64,000 nt of DNA. Source: Cheiracanthium punctorium. Taxonomy: Eukaryota > Arthropoda > Arachnida > Araneae > Cheiracanthiidae. The stretch is taken from the NCBI GenBank assembly GCA_038373885.1, contig JAWZYV010013152.1, forward strand, positions 496,001 through 560,000, given 5' to 3'. This document shows, one piece after another, positions 11,571 through 22,900 of the stretch. The position numbers and the translations under genes were made by a program. The notes under the pieces were generated by a model. The model saw only the letters and a program-made list of their open reading frames with translations, was not told where the DNA came from and searched no databases. Each line of letters opens with the position of its first letter. The first letter of the stretch is position 1.

Positions 11571-11936
11571 CTTGGTACTGTAAGAAACTTTTATCACAGG
11601 GTGGGAACGAATAACAAATTCTTCATTCAGGATTAGGATAGGTAGATTCTTAAATAAAGTTTGGTTTGGTCAAAATTGTTTTCTTCCGTGTGTCATTTGG
11701 CGTTTTCAACATGAAAAGAGTTTTTGTAATAGATGAAAGCAAAACTTTGTGAGATCATTCAATTAATTTGCCAGGTTCACGTTGGCAACACTATCACTAA
11801 ATGCTGTTTCATACGTTTCGTCTATCTTTAAAGAAAACTTCCACCGTTTGGACCTGTGATTGACATTTTCAGGTTCTATTCTAGCTCATTTAAAAATGTG
11901 CACAAACTTATGTAAAGATACAAAATATTTATCTAG

Positions 11937-12368
11937 ATGCTTGTTAGAAACATTTGTAGAAATTTTCATGAAAATGTTCACGTAGCATTCAATCTGGATG
12001 TGCAAGCTGGTTTTCCGCGAAGTCAAATTTCGTTTGACTTTACGGAAACTAGCCATTTTCTACTTTCATTTTACTTCTCATTTTCTTTAAGTTCTTTACT
12101 TATCATGAGATTTATTAATTCATTTGATTCCATGCTTCGGACAAGTGAAATTTGCAACCGCGTACTGTTGCATTTGGCTAACGGCTGTATTCCCCAAAAC
12201 TTGACGCCTGTGTTAACCCACCAAAACGAGGTTCAGATGTCGAATGGACGTATATTTGATGCCTATTTAAAGGCTGAAGGGGTTAACAGGGGTGTCAAGT
12301 ACTTGGTGAATACGGTCGTAAGTCAAATAGTATTACGTATTGAGACTCCAGAGGCAGCTCGTCCATAG
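11937..12368 (+). CDS. Unassigned 143-codon open frame
   Basis: This is the longest non-microsatellite frame in the window. The first half is phenylalanine/serine-rich and low in information. The second half, from about codon 60, has ordinary composition with stretches such as CNRVLLHLANGCIPQNLTP and GRIFDAYLKAEGVNRGVKYL. It ends at TAG 12366-12368, followed within a few bases by AATAAA. No domain is recognised. One or two frames this long could arise by chance in 64 kb of such DNA. A terminal exon or an old retrocopy are the alternatives. Confidence 0.25.
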   Translation: MLVRNICRNFHENVHVAFNLDVQAGFPRSQISFDFTETSHFLLSFYFSFSLSSLLIMRFINSFDSMLRTSEICNRVLLHLANGCIPQNLTPVLTHQNEVQMSNGRIFDAYLKAEGVNRGVKYLVNTVVSQIVLRIETPEAARP

Positions 12369-15300
12369 CTTAAATAAAATAAAAGCAAATCATTGGCGGG
12401 CTTTTTGCAAGTGCGGAAAAAGACTGAGAAAATAATTCGGCGGGATTTTCTGGTGTAAGGAAATTTTTATATATCACCTCTATCGGAATATAACAGTCTT
12501 TAAATTGCCTATACTAATACAATTAAAACTATCGCAAAAATAACGTCTTTAATTTTATTTATTTATTTGTTGTTTTTGTTAAGATCGAGTGAAATTTTAT
12601 TACGTAACAGGAAACACTCATCGAGGGGTAATAAAAATAATGGAAGTAGCCTACCAGTTGAAGATGTCAACCTTTTCAAAAAGAAAAAAAAAACATTTAG
12701 GAATACTTCTAGAACTTTACACACAAAAGAAGTATTTGCATTTTATTTTTTCTTTGCCATTTTCCAGACTATATTTTCAAGTGGACTTTTTATCACATTC
12801 CGCTGGATACTCATATGGAATCGTGTAATTTACTTTAAGTGCTTTTATTAAAGCCGATCCTTAAAAGACCTACGAGTGGAAGCAACGATGCAAACAATAG
12901 GGGAAGTTTAATCGTTGCCATTTTCCGACGACGAGAGGAAACAAGCTAAGAAGCTACGAAATGGGACGCTCAAAAATATTTAAGCCAAAAGTGGAAGATT
13001 TAACTGATAGAAATCAACGTCGGTAGGTATGCAAATAATAATGTGTGTAATATATGTAAATAATAGTTAGTAATAACTATCATTAATACATATTATACAA
13101 AGGGCATAATATATATATAAATAATAAGTACCCCTTTGTGTATAAGTTTATATTTACTCTATCTAACCTTCTTAATTCTTCGTTAATACCACAGAACATT
13201 ATGTTTAAATATATGCGAAAGAAAATTTTAAATAATCACTTACATTATGATTTAATATTTAAAAAAAGACTTTAATGTATACCTCCAACGAATTATTTGC
13301 ATGCGAGAAGCATATTCCATAGATACATGTTGTTTTCTTTTAGTTATAAGGAACCAGAACAGCGGAGCCAAACTGACTTTCTTAAATTATTATGCACTGT
13401 ATTTACAATGAGTGGAAAGTCGAGATTTGCGAAATGAGTTCTGTTTTAAAATGAGGATGACAAAATAGTTTAGCAAAGTCGACCATTTTTCTTCTGCAAT
13501 GAGGAGGCCTTTTGTTGACTCCAGTGTTAAGTCCAATTGTTAGGAAACGTGGAATGGAAACTAGGAGCTTTTGAAAGTCTAAATTGTATTTAATTTTGTT
13601 TAAATACAACGCCGGATAGTCTATGCTTTGTATAGTGAATAAATGGGATTTTAAGTACCACATATGATGACTTAGTGTATTTTTTAAACTGAGCGAAAGC
13701 TTCTATTTAGACACCACCGTTCACACTGTCTAACAGTTAAGTTTCTGATTGTTTAAATTTCTTCCTTAAGTAGGAAATTTCACGTTAAGAATAAACTTTA
13801 ATTTAACTTACAGATAAATAAAAAAAATATAATAAACTATATTCTGAAAGTACAATTATGAACTAAGCTTTTTGTGCTATTACTGAAAATGCCATAGGCA
13901 ACAAATTTACAAATCATTTTATTTAAAAAATAGAAATATGTTTTGCAAATAATATAATCATTTTTCTCATCTTCTCATACATAATTTTAACAAATAGATT
14001 GTTACTAAAACAAATTAAATCTCAACTCCCGAATTCACTTGTAAGTTTGGTGCAGATTTTTAACTATCGTAAACCTTAATTTTACATATAATGTTGCCTA
14101 GGGCTACAATTTAGAAAAAAATAGGTGCTTTATTTTACCGAAATACATGATGGTGTCTATATTTTGATACCAAAATGAAATAATGTCATGGTAACTAAAA
14201 CTATGTCCATAAATCATTTTAAACACTTGCATTTCTTTTTATATCTAATAAGATTTCTTTACGGTGAATTTATTTAATTGTTAAAATTTCATTTACTTAC
14301 AAGATTTACCGTTGTAAGTAATCATAAAAAAATCACATTTAACCATGCTTAGGAGGAACTTTAAGATAAAGGGTCAAATGTTTTTACTTTGGTTACATTT
14401 GGCTAAATGCCTGTTTGGAAAGATGCCTTGAGGAGTTTTAAGAGGTTTGGTATTTACACTTAAAACCGCGGCGTTACATTTGTCTAACATTTTAAAAAAG
14501 TGAACGGGAAACAACAGTTATTGATAATACATTGTTTAACGCATTTTATTACTGTTTACAACTTATTATTAAAAGCATTTCAAAAACAAATTATTGATGT
14601 GCTACAAATAAACATTGATAATAACAGTTAATTTTAAAAGCATAAAACTCTTTTGTTTTCTTTTCAAAAATCATTAATTGATTAAGTATATCGTACATTC
14701 ATTGTTGAACATAGTGAAAAGTTTAAATTTTACAACAATAATTAAAAGAATATTATCGATTATACTGTAAAAATAATATTTTGAGGAAGAAGTTTGAACA
14801 CATCATGCTTTTAAATGAGCTGATCAGAGCGATTTTCAGAAAAAAGTTTTGATTTCAAGGCTTTACTCTTAACCAAGTTAATAAAGACTCTGAGGTACCG
14901 AAAAACATTCGTTGTACTCTGTGTCTCAAATATTAAAAAAATTGACACAAATCTTACAAAATTTAAATTCTGTTAAGAAATTATTTATAGCTACTTAATA
15001 AAAGTTGGAACACCAAAAATAACTACAGTTTCCAAATGATAAGCTAATAATCACTTCACAAAACATGTGGAAGTGTTGCTGAAATTTCCAAACTATGCGT
15101 ATATTTCGTTTAAAAAAATAACAAACTGAAATAGAAAATTATAAATTATATTTAATTTTGAGTGATAATTTTTATATGTAATAAAATGATATGTAATAAA
15201 GTTTAATGCGAAATTGATTGATGCTTCCACACCTTTTGTAAAATGAATATTATCAGGTATATGAAAACTAGGTTTATGACCTATTGCTATGTAATCTTGA

Positions 15301-15622
15301 TTCGTCTTAATCTCTCTGCCGCTGTTTAAAACATTGCCAGATATTTTTAAGTCACCCTGTATGCATAATAAATTTCATTGCATTACATGTAACTTTGAGG
15401 TTTTTTTTTTGTTTTATATGATTAAATGTTAATGATCCCGTATCCACAAAATTGAATTGCGTTTACATTAGCGTATATGTCAATAACGCTCATAAAAAGT
15501 TAGAAGATTTCTTGAACAAGCATCAATAAATATACTTTTTAATTAACTTTTGAAACTGAAAAGATTAAAAATTTTCCACATTAAATTGTATTGTGTGTGA
15601 GGCCTAGGATATTTTAAAGATA
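12369..15622. other. Mostly featureless AT-rich DNA
   Basis: Apart from the possible short exon at 12874-12921, this 3.2-kb stretch shows only AT-rich sequence. An 86-codon minus-strand frame at 13403-13663 has no recognisable motif. A short word, AGTCACCCTGTATGC near 15350, resembles the tip of a DNA-element terminal repeat, but no partner end was found. Confidence 0.5.
12874..12921 (-). CDS. Possible first exon with signal peptide
   Basis: On the minus strand an ATG in good context (AAAATGG) opens MATIKLPLLFASLLPL, which has the basic-then-hydrophobic layout of a secretory signal. It is followed at a codon boundary by GTAGGT, an acceptable 5' splice site. The upstream minus-strand DNA contains TTAAATATTT about 50 bases away. 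No downstream exon was located, and read-through gives only a 28-residue peptide. The pattern is suggestive, but sixteen codons are easily found by chance. Confidence 0.15.
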
Positions 15623-15677
15623 TCATTCTGAACAATCCTTACAACAGGCCACGGTTCGCAAATATAAATTTACTGTT
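15623..15677 (-). CDS. Possible short terminal exon
   Basis: The minus strand carries a strong-looking acceptor (TTCTTTCTGCTGCTTCTGTAG) immediately before 15677. It is followed by one base plus 17 codons (TVNLYLRTVACCKDCSE) and TGA at 15625-15623. The entry phase needs two bases from the previous exon, which is exactly what the 22.66-22.71 kb first exon on the same strand leaves. Both pieces carry a CC..C cysteine cluster. A one-in-three phase match is weak evidence, so the link is a hypothesis only. Confidence 0.2.
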
Positions 15678-15959
15678 CTACAGAAGCAGCAGAAAGAACA
15701 GCTTTCACTTGAGGAAAGATCCCATCTCACTCGAGCAGCTATTGCATATCCAAACCATCTCTCAAGTTGAAGTGCTTTAGCTAATAACTTAAATAATTTA
15801 GCTCTAACGTTTAACTCAAAATGATGAATTGTTAACTTCAAATTTTACTAACCCGAATATTCGTCAGTAAGACATAGAGCTCTTTATAAACAAAAAAATT
15901 CATTGCGTAATTTACGCTTTAAGAAGAAAAAGAGATAAATCTCAAGTGTCAATAATGCA

Positions 15960-16260
15960 AAAACGGCACTCTGTTGAGCTGTTCGGAAAGGAAATTTCAA
16001 AATCAGTGTTAAGGCTGGAAGAGAAAGCTGGAAGGCATCCAAAAGAAACATGGATTTAGAGATTTCAAAAACTAATAGAAGAGGGTGTGAAGGATTGAGC
16101 GCACTGGTAGGCCAAAGACCTCCAGCATTGATGTGATAATTATTTTTAAAGCAATAGCTATTTAAATTGACCAGTTGAAGGTGCTGAATAGGTGAATTGT
16201 AAGCTACTATCTCATAATGGAATTTCTCATTGCATTACTTTGAACTATTATTTGCGTTCC
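15960..16260 (+). pseudogene. Possible Tc1/mariner DNA-binding relic
   Basis: The plus strand, read with frame changes, yields ERTGRPKTSSIDV. This resembles the linker between the two helix-turn-helix domains of mariner/Tc1 transposases (usual form SGRPSTS...DENV), preceded by RFQKLIEEGV. The region is riddled with stops and lacks catalytic motifs and terminal repeats. The assignment rests on this one motif. Confidence 0.35.
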
Positions 16261-16640
16261 TGATAATCCGTCAAAATTCCGAACGATTAGATTGAGTGAC
16301 TGGGTGATCGACTTTGCTTATGTTAAAACAACATTAATGGCCATAGTATCTATACGTTAAACACGTGAGTTCACTCATTTGAGCATGTTACTACATACTT
16401 CAGCGCGGAAACATGTATTTGACATTCACAATGCCAGTTACCATGACATCTGACCAATACAATGTCCTCGTTGTCTCTGCGAGTCAAACCGGCCACGCAG
16501 GTTACCTGACTAGCGGATAAATGGCAACTAGTGAATACTGCTGTAACTGCTTTAAATTAAACAACAGTTTTATATCAATGAATTTGTAATGTGATGGTAG
16601 ATTATAATTTTCGTATACTTTATAAAATGCATCTTTTCTA

Positions 16641-16840
16641 AGGGCGGGCATTGCTCAGTAGGCATTCGCCTCTTCAGAGGCCCTAAATGTTGGATATTTT
16701 AATATGGGGGCAGCCATTAGGACCCCAAAGTTACCCCCAACGGAGGGACGGATAAGTTAACAACCAAGCCTAATCCGGGAATCGAACCCGGACTCAAGGT
16801 GTGGTAGAATGGTTTGATAGCCACTACAGCACCTGGGCGG
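16641..16840 (-). repeat. tRNA-derived SINE, family 1
   Basis: Read on the minus strand the element starts CCGCCCAGGTGCTGTAGTGGC. It has a polymerase III A-box-like region (complement of 16816-16836) and a perfect B box GGTTCGATTCC (complement of 16778-16788), then a tRNA-unrelated body ending near GCCCGCCCTTAG. The same head and body occur on the plus strand at 25.03 kb, defining a family. Possible short duplications (GCATCTTTT and GCACTTTAT) flank it. It is non-coding and would depend on a LINE for mobility. Confidence 0.85.
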
Positions 16841-17216
16841 CACTTTATTAAAAAAAAAAACATTGTTCGAAAATTGAAACACGTCTATAGATGCAAAAAT
16901 TTTAAATAATACAGTTTTATACAATTAATACCGGATGATTGTAAGACCATTAAATAGCATTTAATCATTTTGAACAGATATTTAATTATTCAATAAAATT
17001 TCCTTTCGACGAATATGAAGCAGTCAGACATTTCATTAACTGCAGCTGTTCGGCTACGATTGATTTTACATTTGAGCCGCCGTTCAATTATTGTAATTAC
17101 ATAGTTTCTTTATTGAAAGTTGAAAAATAACTGCGAATTTGTAAAAAGCAGTACATTTTAAAAAATCTCCCAACATCGATTTTTTTTTAATTGAAGGTTA
17201 CGTATTTGATTATTTA

Positions 17217-17400
17217 AGAATATTTATTAATATTTGAATGCAAATATTTCAAGCATGAAAATTTATTAATTTAATGCAGTATTTAGAATTACCAGTCTAG
17301 TGTTTTTCAGAATATTTAGTAATATTTTAACGCAACTATTTCAAACATGAAAATTTATTAATTTAATTCAGTATCTAGAATTACGAGTCCAGTGTCTCGT
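17217..17400. repeat. 92-bp tandem duplication
   Basis: Two adjacent copies with period 92 (17217-17308 and 17309-17400) share AGAATATTTA, ATGAAAATTTATTAATTTAA and TAGAATTAC blocks, differing at a minority of positions. It is an old local duplication in AT-rich DNA. Confidence 0.75.
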
Positions 17401-17840
17401 TCAATTTTTAGCTGATGACGTATAGTAAGAAATCGGTAAATTTCTTATGTATTTTATGTATGCATTTCACACTCGAAATTGGAAAAATGTAACCTCCTTT
17501 GATCTTAAATTTACTGTTTACGAAAGCACTTTTAATGGTCTTAATGTACTATATAAGCAGAAAAAAATAGTTTGAGGTTTTCTTCCTGAACGAAATGCTG
17601 TGTTTGTCTTAAAATTGATACTCTTTTAATGTAAGTAACCATGCAAATTTTGACCCTTTTCTTTCCCTAGATCTAATTTTCTGAGAACGAAACATGTACG
17701 TAACCTCAATGCGAGGCCCATTGAAATCTAGAGGCAGAGCATAACAGGCCGAACAATACGAAAACGTCCGAAGATCTAAAAAACAATGCAAGATCCCTGG
17801 ATTATTATTAGCCAGGGAAGCAAATAAATGTACCCTTGAC

Positions 17841-18174
17841 ATGATTGGCTCGAATCCTAAGGGGGAGAAAAAAAATCAGTCAGCGAAAACGGTTTCTGCT
17901 GTCAGAAGTGTACTTCTGATCAGTACTAACCCATCCCTGATCAGAAAACAAAAATACAGAAGGAGGAATGACCCATTAGGAATGTGGGATGCATATCAGA
18001 ACGATAATAAGTACAAACAATGTATTCGTTGAACTCATATTTGCAGGTGTTAAAGCAAAGCAGTGTAGTGCTTGCAACACATACGAAAACAATTTTCGTA
18101 ACTTTCAAAGGCCTCGCGACTTTGTTGTTTGTCAAATATTGTTGCTGATGTGCCTTTGGCTTTCTGATCTATAA
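17841..18174 (+). other. Two short overlapping open frames, unassigned
   Basis: One frame (17841-18032) encodes a basic peptide containing RKQKYRRRNDPLGMWDAY. Another (open to the stop at 18174) follows an acceptor-like ATATTTGCAG at about 18048 and contains VKAKQCSACNTYENNFRNF. Both have less skewed composition than the surrounding DNA. No domain is recognised and no consistent splice pair joins them, so they may be fragments of a decayed coding sequence. Confidence 0.15.
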
Positions 18175-18786
18175 ACGAGTAATACAGCGGAATACAACCA
18201 CCCCAAAACTCGCGGAATATCTGACTGAAGAGTTAAAGCCAAGAGAATATCTGATGACTAGAACTAATTCAATAACTAATTATAAAATTTTGACCTATGG
18301 ATACATACCGTAATGGTACTAGTGCGTAATGATAAACTGGACAATTCCAATAATTTTTTATACTGCTCGTTGTACTCTAAAAGGAAGCAGACTTGCGTAC
18401 ACATTATCACTTTTTAACATTTAAAATCCAGTGAAAAGTTTCACTGCCAAAAACGTTAAGTCGCTTCAATAATTTTATCAGTTTCTCCATTTACTACCTA
18501 CAAGCTCCCAAAACTGTGATAGACAGTACGTACATAACAGTTACTAAATAATGCTGCCACCAACGGCTAATTAAAAAGGAGATCGTTTAAAATAAAATTT
18601 ATCAAAATGTTTGTTGTTAGTATACGGGTATTTATATTTTAAAGTGCGCCACAAGAAAATCCTTTCATTGAAACTGGATTGGGTTTTAGATTGCTTCCCA
18701 TAATTTAGGAGCATATAAAGAGGAATCTTTAAGATGATGAAAAATTTTGTATTTCCTAGAATTTTTTGGCAGTATGTAGGGTGTTT

Positions 18787-19445
18787 ATAAAATACGTAAG
18801 GAGTCCAGATCCTTCTAGCGAGTAAATCATTGGACGAAACGTAACCAAATTTGATGAGCGTACATAGCAGACTATGGGATTTTTATTTTTAAAGATAAAA
18901 AAATTAGCACTAAGAGTCATCAAAAAGGAAAATTTTGGCACTGCTAACCGCATAAAATGCATCAATTTTGCATAATAGCTTACCTTGTTGTGATTCTGAG
19001 TATTAAAGAAAAGGCTGGGAGAAATTTTATCATTTTGAGTCAACTGGCTTGAAGCAGTTTTAAATCGTTGCATCATGTTTTGTAATATTGTTATGCCTAT
19101 AGGTCATTTTCGTTAATTCTTTTAAAACGAAATTCACGAAGGGCAACAAAGGCTTTCTCATTCTTCAGGTAATAGAGATTGACTAACAAAAAACGACACT
19201 ATAAGGTAAGAGCCATTGAAAACCAATTGGCCTCAGAATGATGAGAATTCTCTCAGACTACCCTTTTATATTCATAAACGTAGCAAAGAAGGCAATTATT
19301 ATGCAAATTAATGCATTCTTGTTCGGAAAACAGCACAAACATTTTCCTTGTGGTGACGCGATCTTTGGTACTAATTTTTTTTTTCTTTAAAACCGAAATC
19401 CCGCTGGCCACTATGTACGGCCATGGAATTCTGTCCCGTTTTGTC
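18787..19445 (+). mobile_element. Dispersed element, family F copy 1
   Basis: This segment aligns by eye with 54398-56604 after that copy's insertions are removed. Shared blocks include TTCTAGCGAGTAAAT / CTCTAGCGATTAAAT, ACCAAATTTGATGAGC / ACCAAATTTCATGAGC, GTATTAAAGAAAAGGC / GTATAAAAGAAAAGGC, and ATTATGCAAATTAATGCATT near the 3' side. The 54.4-kb copy has terminal inverted repeats, so family F is probably a non-autonomous DNA transposon. Here the right terminus is decayed. A 106-codon minus-strand frame within it is not conserved in the other copy. Confidence 0.65.
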
Positions 19446-22098
19446 CAATAGTTTATTTTTAGAAAAAGTGTTGCTAATTTGTAGTATGGGGGAAATTTTT
19501 ACAAGGGATAATCCCCTTAATGCTGGTAAGTTTACAAAGAATAATTATTTTTATCTATCAGTCTATTTAGAATAAAGTTTTCATCCAGCCTTTAGCATAG
19601 AATATAGCCATCCCTTTTAACACCTTAAAATGGGTTTTATTGCATTTTAGAACTGTAGAAATAGAATAACTCAAAAAAATCCAGTTCATTGGAAAATATA
19701 ATTCATTAAAATAAACCTACAATAAAAGAGCGTGGAAATTTTAATAGTGTTAGAGAGCTCCTTCAGGATAAATAATCTTTAAAAAGGTATTTCATATGAA
19801 CAAGCTGATATTCAAGAGAGCTAATGGAAACTTTATGTATTGTTGTCACTAAATATTCTACAAAAGAAAATAAAGAAATTTTCATTTCTAGATTCCCATG
19901 CAGATAGACATAAAATTGTAAGATTTCTACCCTTAATTTTAAATCAACATCGAATACAAGACTATCAAAATTTCCCTTTCTGGAAAAAAAAAAATCTTGT
20001 AGAAAAAAGTATCAAAATTCATTGATTTTTTATTGTTCATTAAATAATTAAGAGTATAGTTTTGATGTTAGAACTAACAAAATGTTGAAATGGTTTTTAA
20101 TACAAGAAAAATTAATTTTAAGCTGTTTTAAATAAAAATCAAAATAATTTTCGAAATGAAGTGAAGAAGTACCGAAAAAAAGCCTTTACAACTGGAATTA
20201 ACGTATTTGAAAAACGATGTAAAGAGCAAAGCATGAATTCATTAGTCTTTAAGATTTTTAAAAAAGATATTTAATTGCGAATTCAAGTAAACTTTTGATT
20301 AAATATGTTGTTTAGTTTAATTATGTTTCTAATGGCTACTCGAATCTGTTATATTTGAAGTTTAAAATATCGCTTAAATGTATAAAGTGAGAAAAGTATT
20401 TGCAAAGCAGTACTACAACCTGAAAATTAAACCTTGTGATATTATCATTCGATTGAATATGGTAAAAGTCAAACACTATCATTTTGCTCCTCTGTCAGGC
20501 GGAATTATCTAAGTAAAATACTTCCCCTGTTTAATGAAAGAATACTTAAAATTGTCTTATGTATCACGTTTATCATATTTCATATATGATAATTACAGAT
20601 TTTTGTACATGGAACAACTAACAATATTAAATGTCCAATTATAGTCCGACTAGTGATACGGTGTTTCAAATTATGCTATTACTTCACTACACACAAGTGT
20701 TTCTGTGTATATTTGAGTGTGTATGTACTGTAGAGGGATCCGACGTTGTTTGCGTTGGTGTATGGGGTTTTTTCCTGGCCTATTTTTTTTAAAACAAAAA
20801 TATTACATCAGAGAAGCTCTTCTTACTATTGAAGTAAAACAATACAGACAAATCCTATTGGAACTGCATGCAGTAGCTTGAAGATTGCCAATTTGAAAAC
20901 TTAAACATGAGAAATTGGGAAACCTGCCAACCAAGCTTACAAATGTTCTATATATTTGATTTAAAGAGTTGAAATAGAGAGCAGAATTAAAAAAAATTCT
21001 ATTACTACCACAAAAGCTTGGAATTTTGTCTTTATTATAGCAACGCGGAATACTAATTTAAAATATTTCCAAACAACTGTCATTACAAATTGTGAAACCA
21101 CGTGTTCGGGTGCCTTGAAATATACAGGCAATTCATATGAAAGCTTAAAAAATAGATGAAATGCCCATTTTTCAACATTAAGATATTTTGCTATAAGGCA
21201 GAACTTTGAGTGAGCTTATAATCAAGAAACTTTTTAAAAATTTCTTTTCGTTATCGATTTATTTTCTTATAAAGTAAAATCTCCAAGTCATAAATCTTTA
21301 GCATATTTTCAGTGTGAAAGTTAAACCTCTATCTTGACAATAAATAACAGTTATAAAATATAAAAATTCAAAATGTTGATTTAGTATAAATTTTGACTTA
21401 AACGATGCTTTGTTATTTTATGAGTTAGAAAAAGTAAGCTTAAATAAATCACTGTATTAATTAAAAGAAACTTCATATTAATATACTCATATTTATTACA
21501 AAATACACAATTAATACTTAAAGAAAAATTTTAATACTTCCAAAATAGTAACATTCGCAAATTTATATATCATCGCGAATATTTCGCTAAACATTATTTT
21601 ACCAATTTGTTTTAGAAACTTTATATACTAAAAGTTTGTTAAGTCGCTTGTGGAAAGTAAGTATCAAAATAATTCATGTAAAAACATGATCCTAAATATT
21701 TTGATGTAAATTAAATTAACGCACTTTTAGCAATGGTTTCCTATGCACTAATTGATTTACTTTCTTTAAAATAATGAGGTTATGAACCACACTTTGTATT
21801 CAAAAAAATTAAATATTGAAAGCACAATATTATAAAAAAGTAAAATGCAAATCAGTGGAATAAATTAAAAAGAGGCAGAATTCTAAATAAATACATATTT
21901 AAAATGCAAAAACATTCGAAAAAGTAAACTATTGAAAACAGAATAGGAAAATTTTAACTCACTGGTAAACGGCAAAATTGCAGAGTACAATAAAGGAACT
22001 TTATCTTAAATACAACAGTTTACACAGCAGCCACATGAGCGGAGAAACTTTCAGTCTTTAGCCAACAGTCGCGCACAACCCGTTCCAATATCTCGACC
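19446..22098. other. AT-rich, likely intron downstream of the 22.7-kb exon
   Basis: No exon, repeat boundary or RNA could be supported here. If the minus-strand gene starting at 22.7 kb is real, this stretch is its first intron. Confidence 0.45.
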
Positions 22099-22116
22099 AG
22101 AGAGAGAGAGAGAGAA
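22099..22116. repeat. (AG)n tract in the promoter-proximal island
   Basis: Nine AG repeats at the left edge of the GC-richer island. GA repeats bind GAGA-type factors in insects. Here it lies about 0.6 kb inside the putative first intron, so a regulatory role is only inference. Confidence 0.5.
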
Positions 22117-22657
22117 AGCAAAGTTAACAAAGTTCCTCAGTATTCAAAAACTCCTGTCAAAACTTTCTCGCAAGTGTCACATCGGGAATCCGTATTAACG
22201 GAAAACCCCTGAAAGTTCACGACGAGGCAAAATGACAGGGAAGAAACAAACAATAACCATTCATCACAAACTTTTTTTTTTTTTTTTCGACTGCGAATAT
22301 CGATGGTCGAAAACCGAAAGTGAAATCGCACAAGTCTACCTAGAGGAAAGTTAGAAAAAAAAAATAATAATAATGAAATGAATAAAATAAACAAACAAAA
22401 CTCTACGCGCACAGTAGAGTACGATTTCAGAGCCACGATCCAGTCCCCCTCCCCTTCTTTCAGCAAAGTGTTGAGTGTATTTTGGTTCCCTTCTTTTCGG
22501 GCCCTTCTCAGCGCGTGTTTTTTCCTCCCGTTCCCCTTATATCCGATATCAGTTTTTCTTCAGAAACGAACAAGATCGTTCCCTCAACCCAAGGAACAAG
22601 CAGAGACGAACACCGGCCCCAATCGATCGCGGTGATCAGGAAGAGTTAGTTTCTCAC

Positions 22658-22710
22658 CTGTGGTCAGGACATGATTGGCAGCATCGGTCCAGGTCCAGAG
22701 AGATATCCAT
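22658..22710 (-). CDS. First coding exon of a minus-strand gene
   Basis: An ATG at 22710-22708 opens MDISLDLDRCCQSCPDH plus two bases. It is followed by a near-consensus donor, CACAG|GTGAGAA, with the intron's GT at 22657-22656. The exon sits in the most GC- and CpG-rich island of the window (about 22.4-22.9 kb). A TATA-like box and initiator-like sequence lie at a fitting distance upstream. The ATG context is poor at -3 (T), and a tiny uORF precedes it, suggesting controlled translation. The product is not recognised. The short acidic start and CC..C cluster give no clear family. Downstream exons should lie to the left on the minus strand; 15.65 kb has a phase-compatible candidate. Confidence 0.55.
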
Positions 22711-22721
22711 TAAGTGCACAT
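22710..22721 (-). promoter_or_regulatory. Minimal uORF overlapping the main ATG
   Basis: Minus-strand ATG TGC ACT TAA at 22721-22710. The last A of the stop codon is the first A of the main start codon. Such overlapping stop-start pairs favour reinitiation or leaky scanning in eukaryotic messages. Confidence 0.45.
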
Positions 22722-22768
22722 CGTAACACAGCGCTTCAACGACAACAGATCGGGAACTCGCGGAGAGA

Positions 22769-22800
22769 GAATGCCGAGGCCCGGAGACATCTATTTAGAG
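22769..22800 (-). promoter_or_regulatory. TATA-like core promoter
   Basis: On the minus strand CTCTAAATAG (22800-22791) is followed about 27 bases later by GGCATTCTCTC. An initiator-like CATTC there would start transcription near 22772-22769, some 60 bases before the first coding ATG. GC-rich DNA with CpGs continues upstream to about 22.87 kb. The spacing is what a TATA/Inr promoter requires; the start site is inferred. Confidence 0.45.
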
Positions 22801-22900
22801 CCTCTTTCACGCCAAAACCCTCGCCAAACCCCTAGGAACAGCGCGCCAGCACTCATCCCCCTCCCCCAAGTGTAAGCTGGGTGGAGAAAAGCGGGAAAAA

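Noticed and set aside
11148..11636. Long open frames on both strands (up to 162 codons) encoding IYIYIY and THTHTH runs
   Set aside because: They are produced by the AC/AT microsatellite; every phase is open because the repeat lacks stop codons.
16770..16840. Possible tRNA gene (perfect B box)
   Set aside because: The acceptor stem does not close, and the same head with a non-tRNA body recurs at 25.0 kb, so it is a SINE.
18756..19076. 106-codon minus-strand frame
   Set aside because: It lies inside family F, and the second copy at 54.4 kb does not keep this frame.
22137..22466. 109-codon minus-strand frame ending RCDTCEKVLTGVFEY
   Set aside because: It lies within the probable first intron, contains poly-F and poly-K from T- and A-runs, and the acceptor-like TTTCAG inside it gives a different phase when joined to the 22.7-kb exon.
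22378..22726. Plus-strand frames of 83-85 codons in the GC-rich island
   Set aside because: They run antisense through the minus-strand promoter and first exon; GC-rich composition alone keeps them open.
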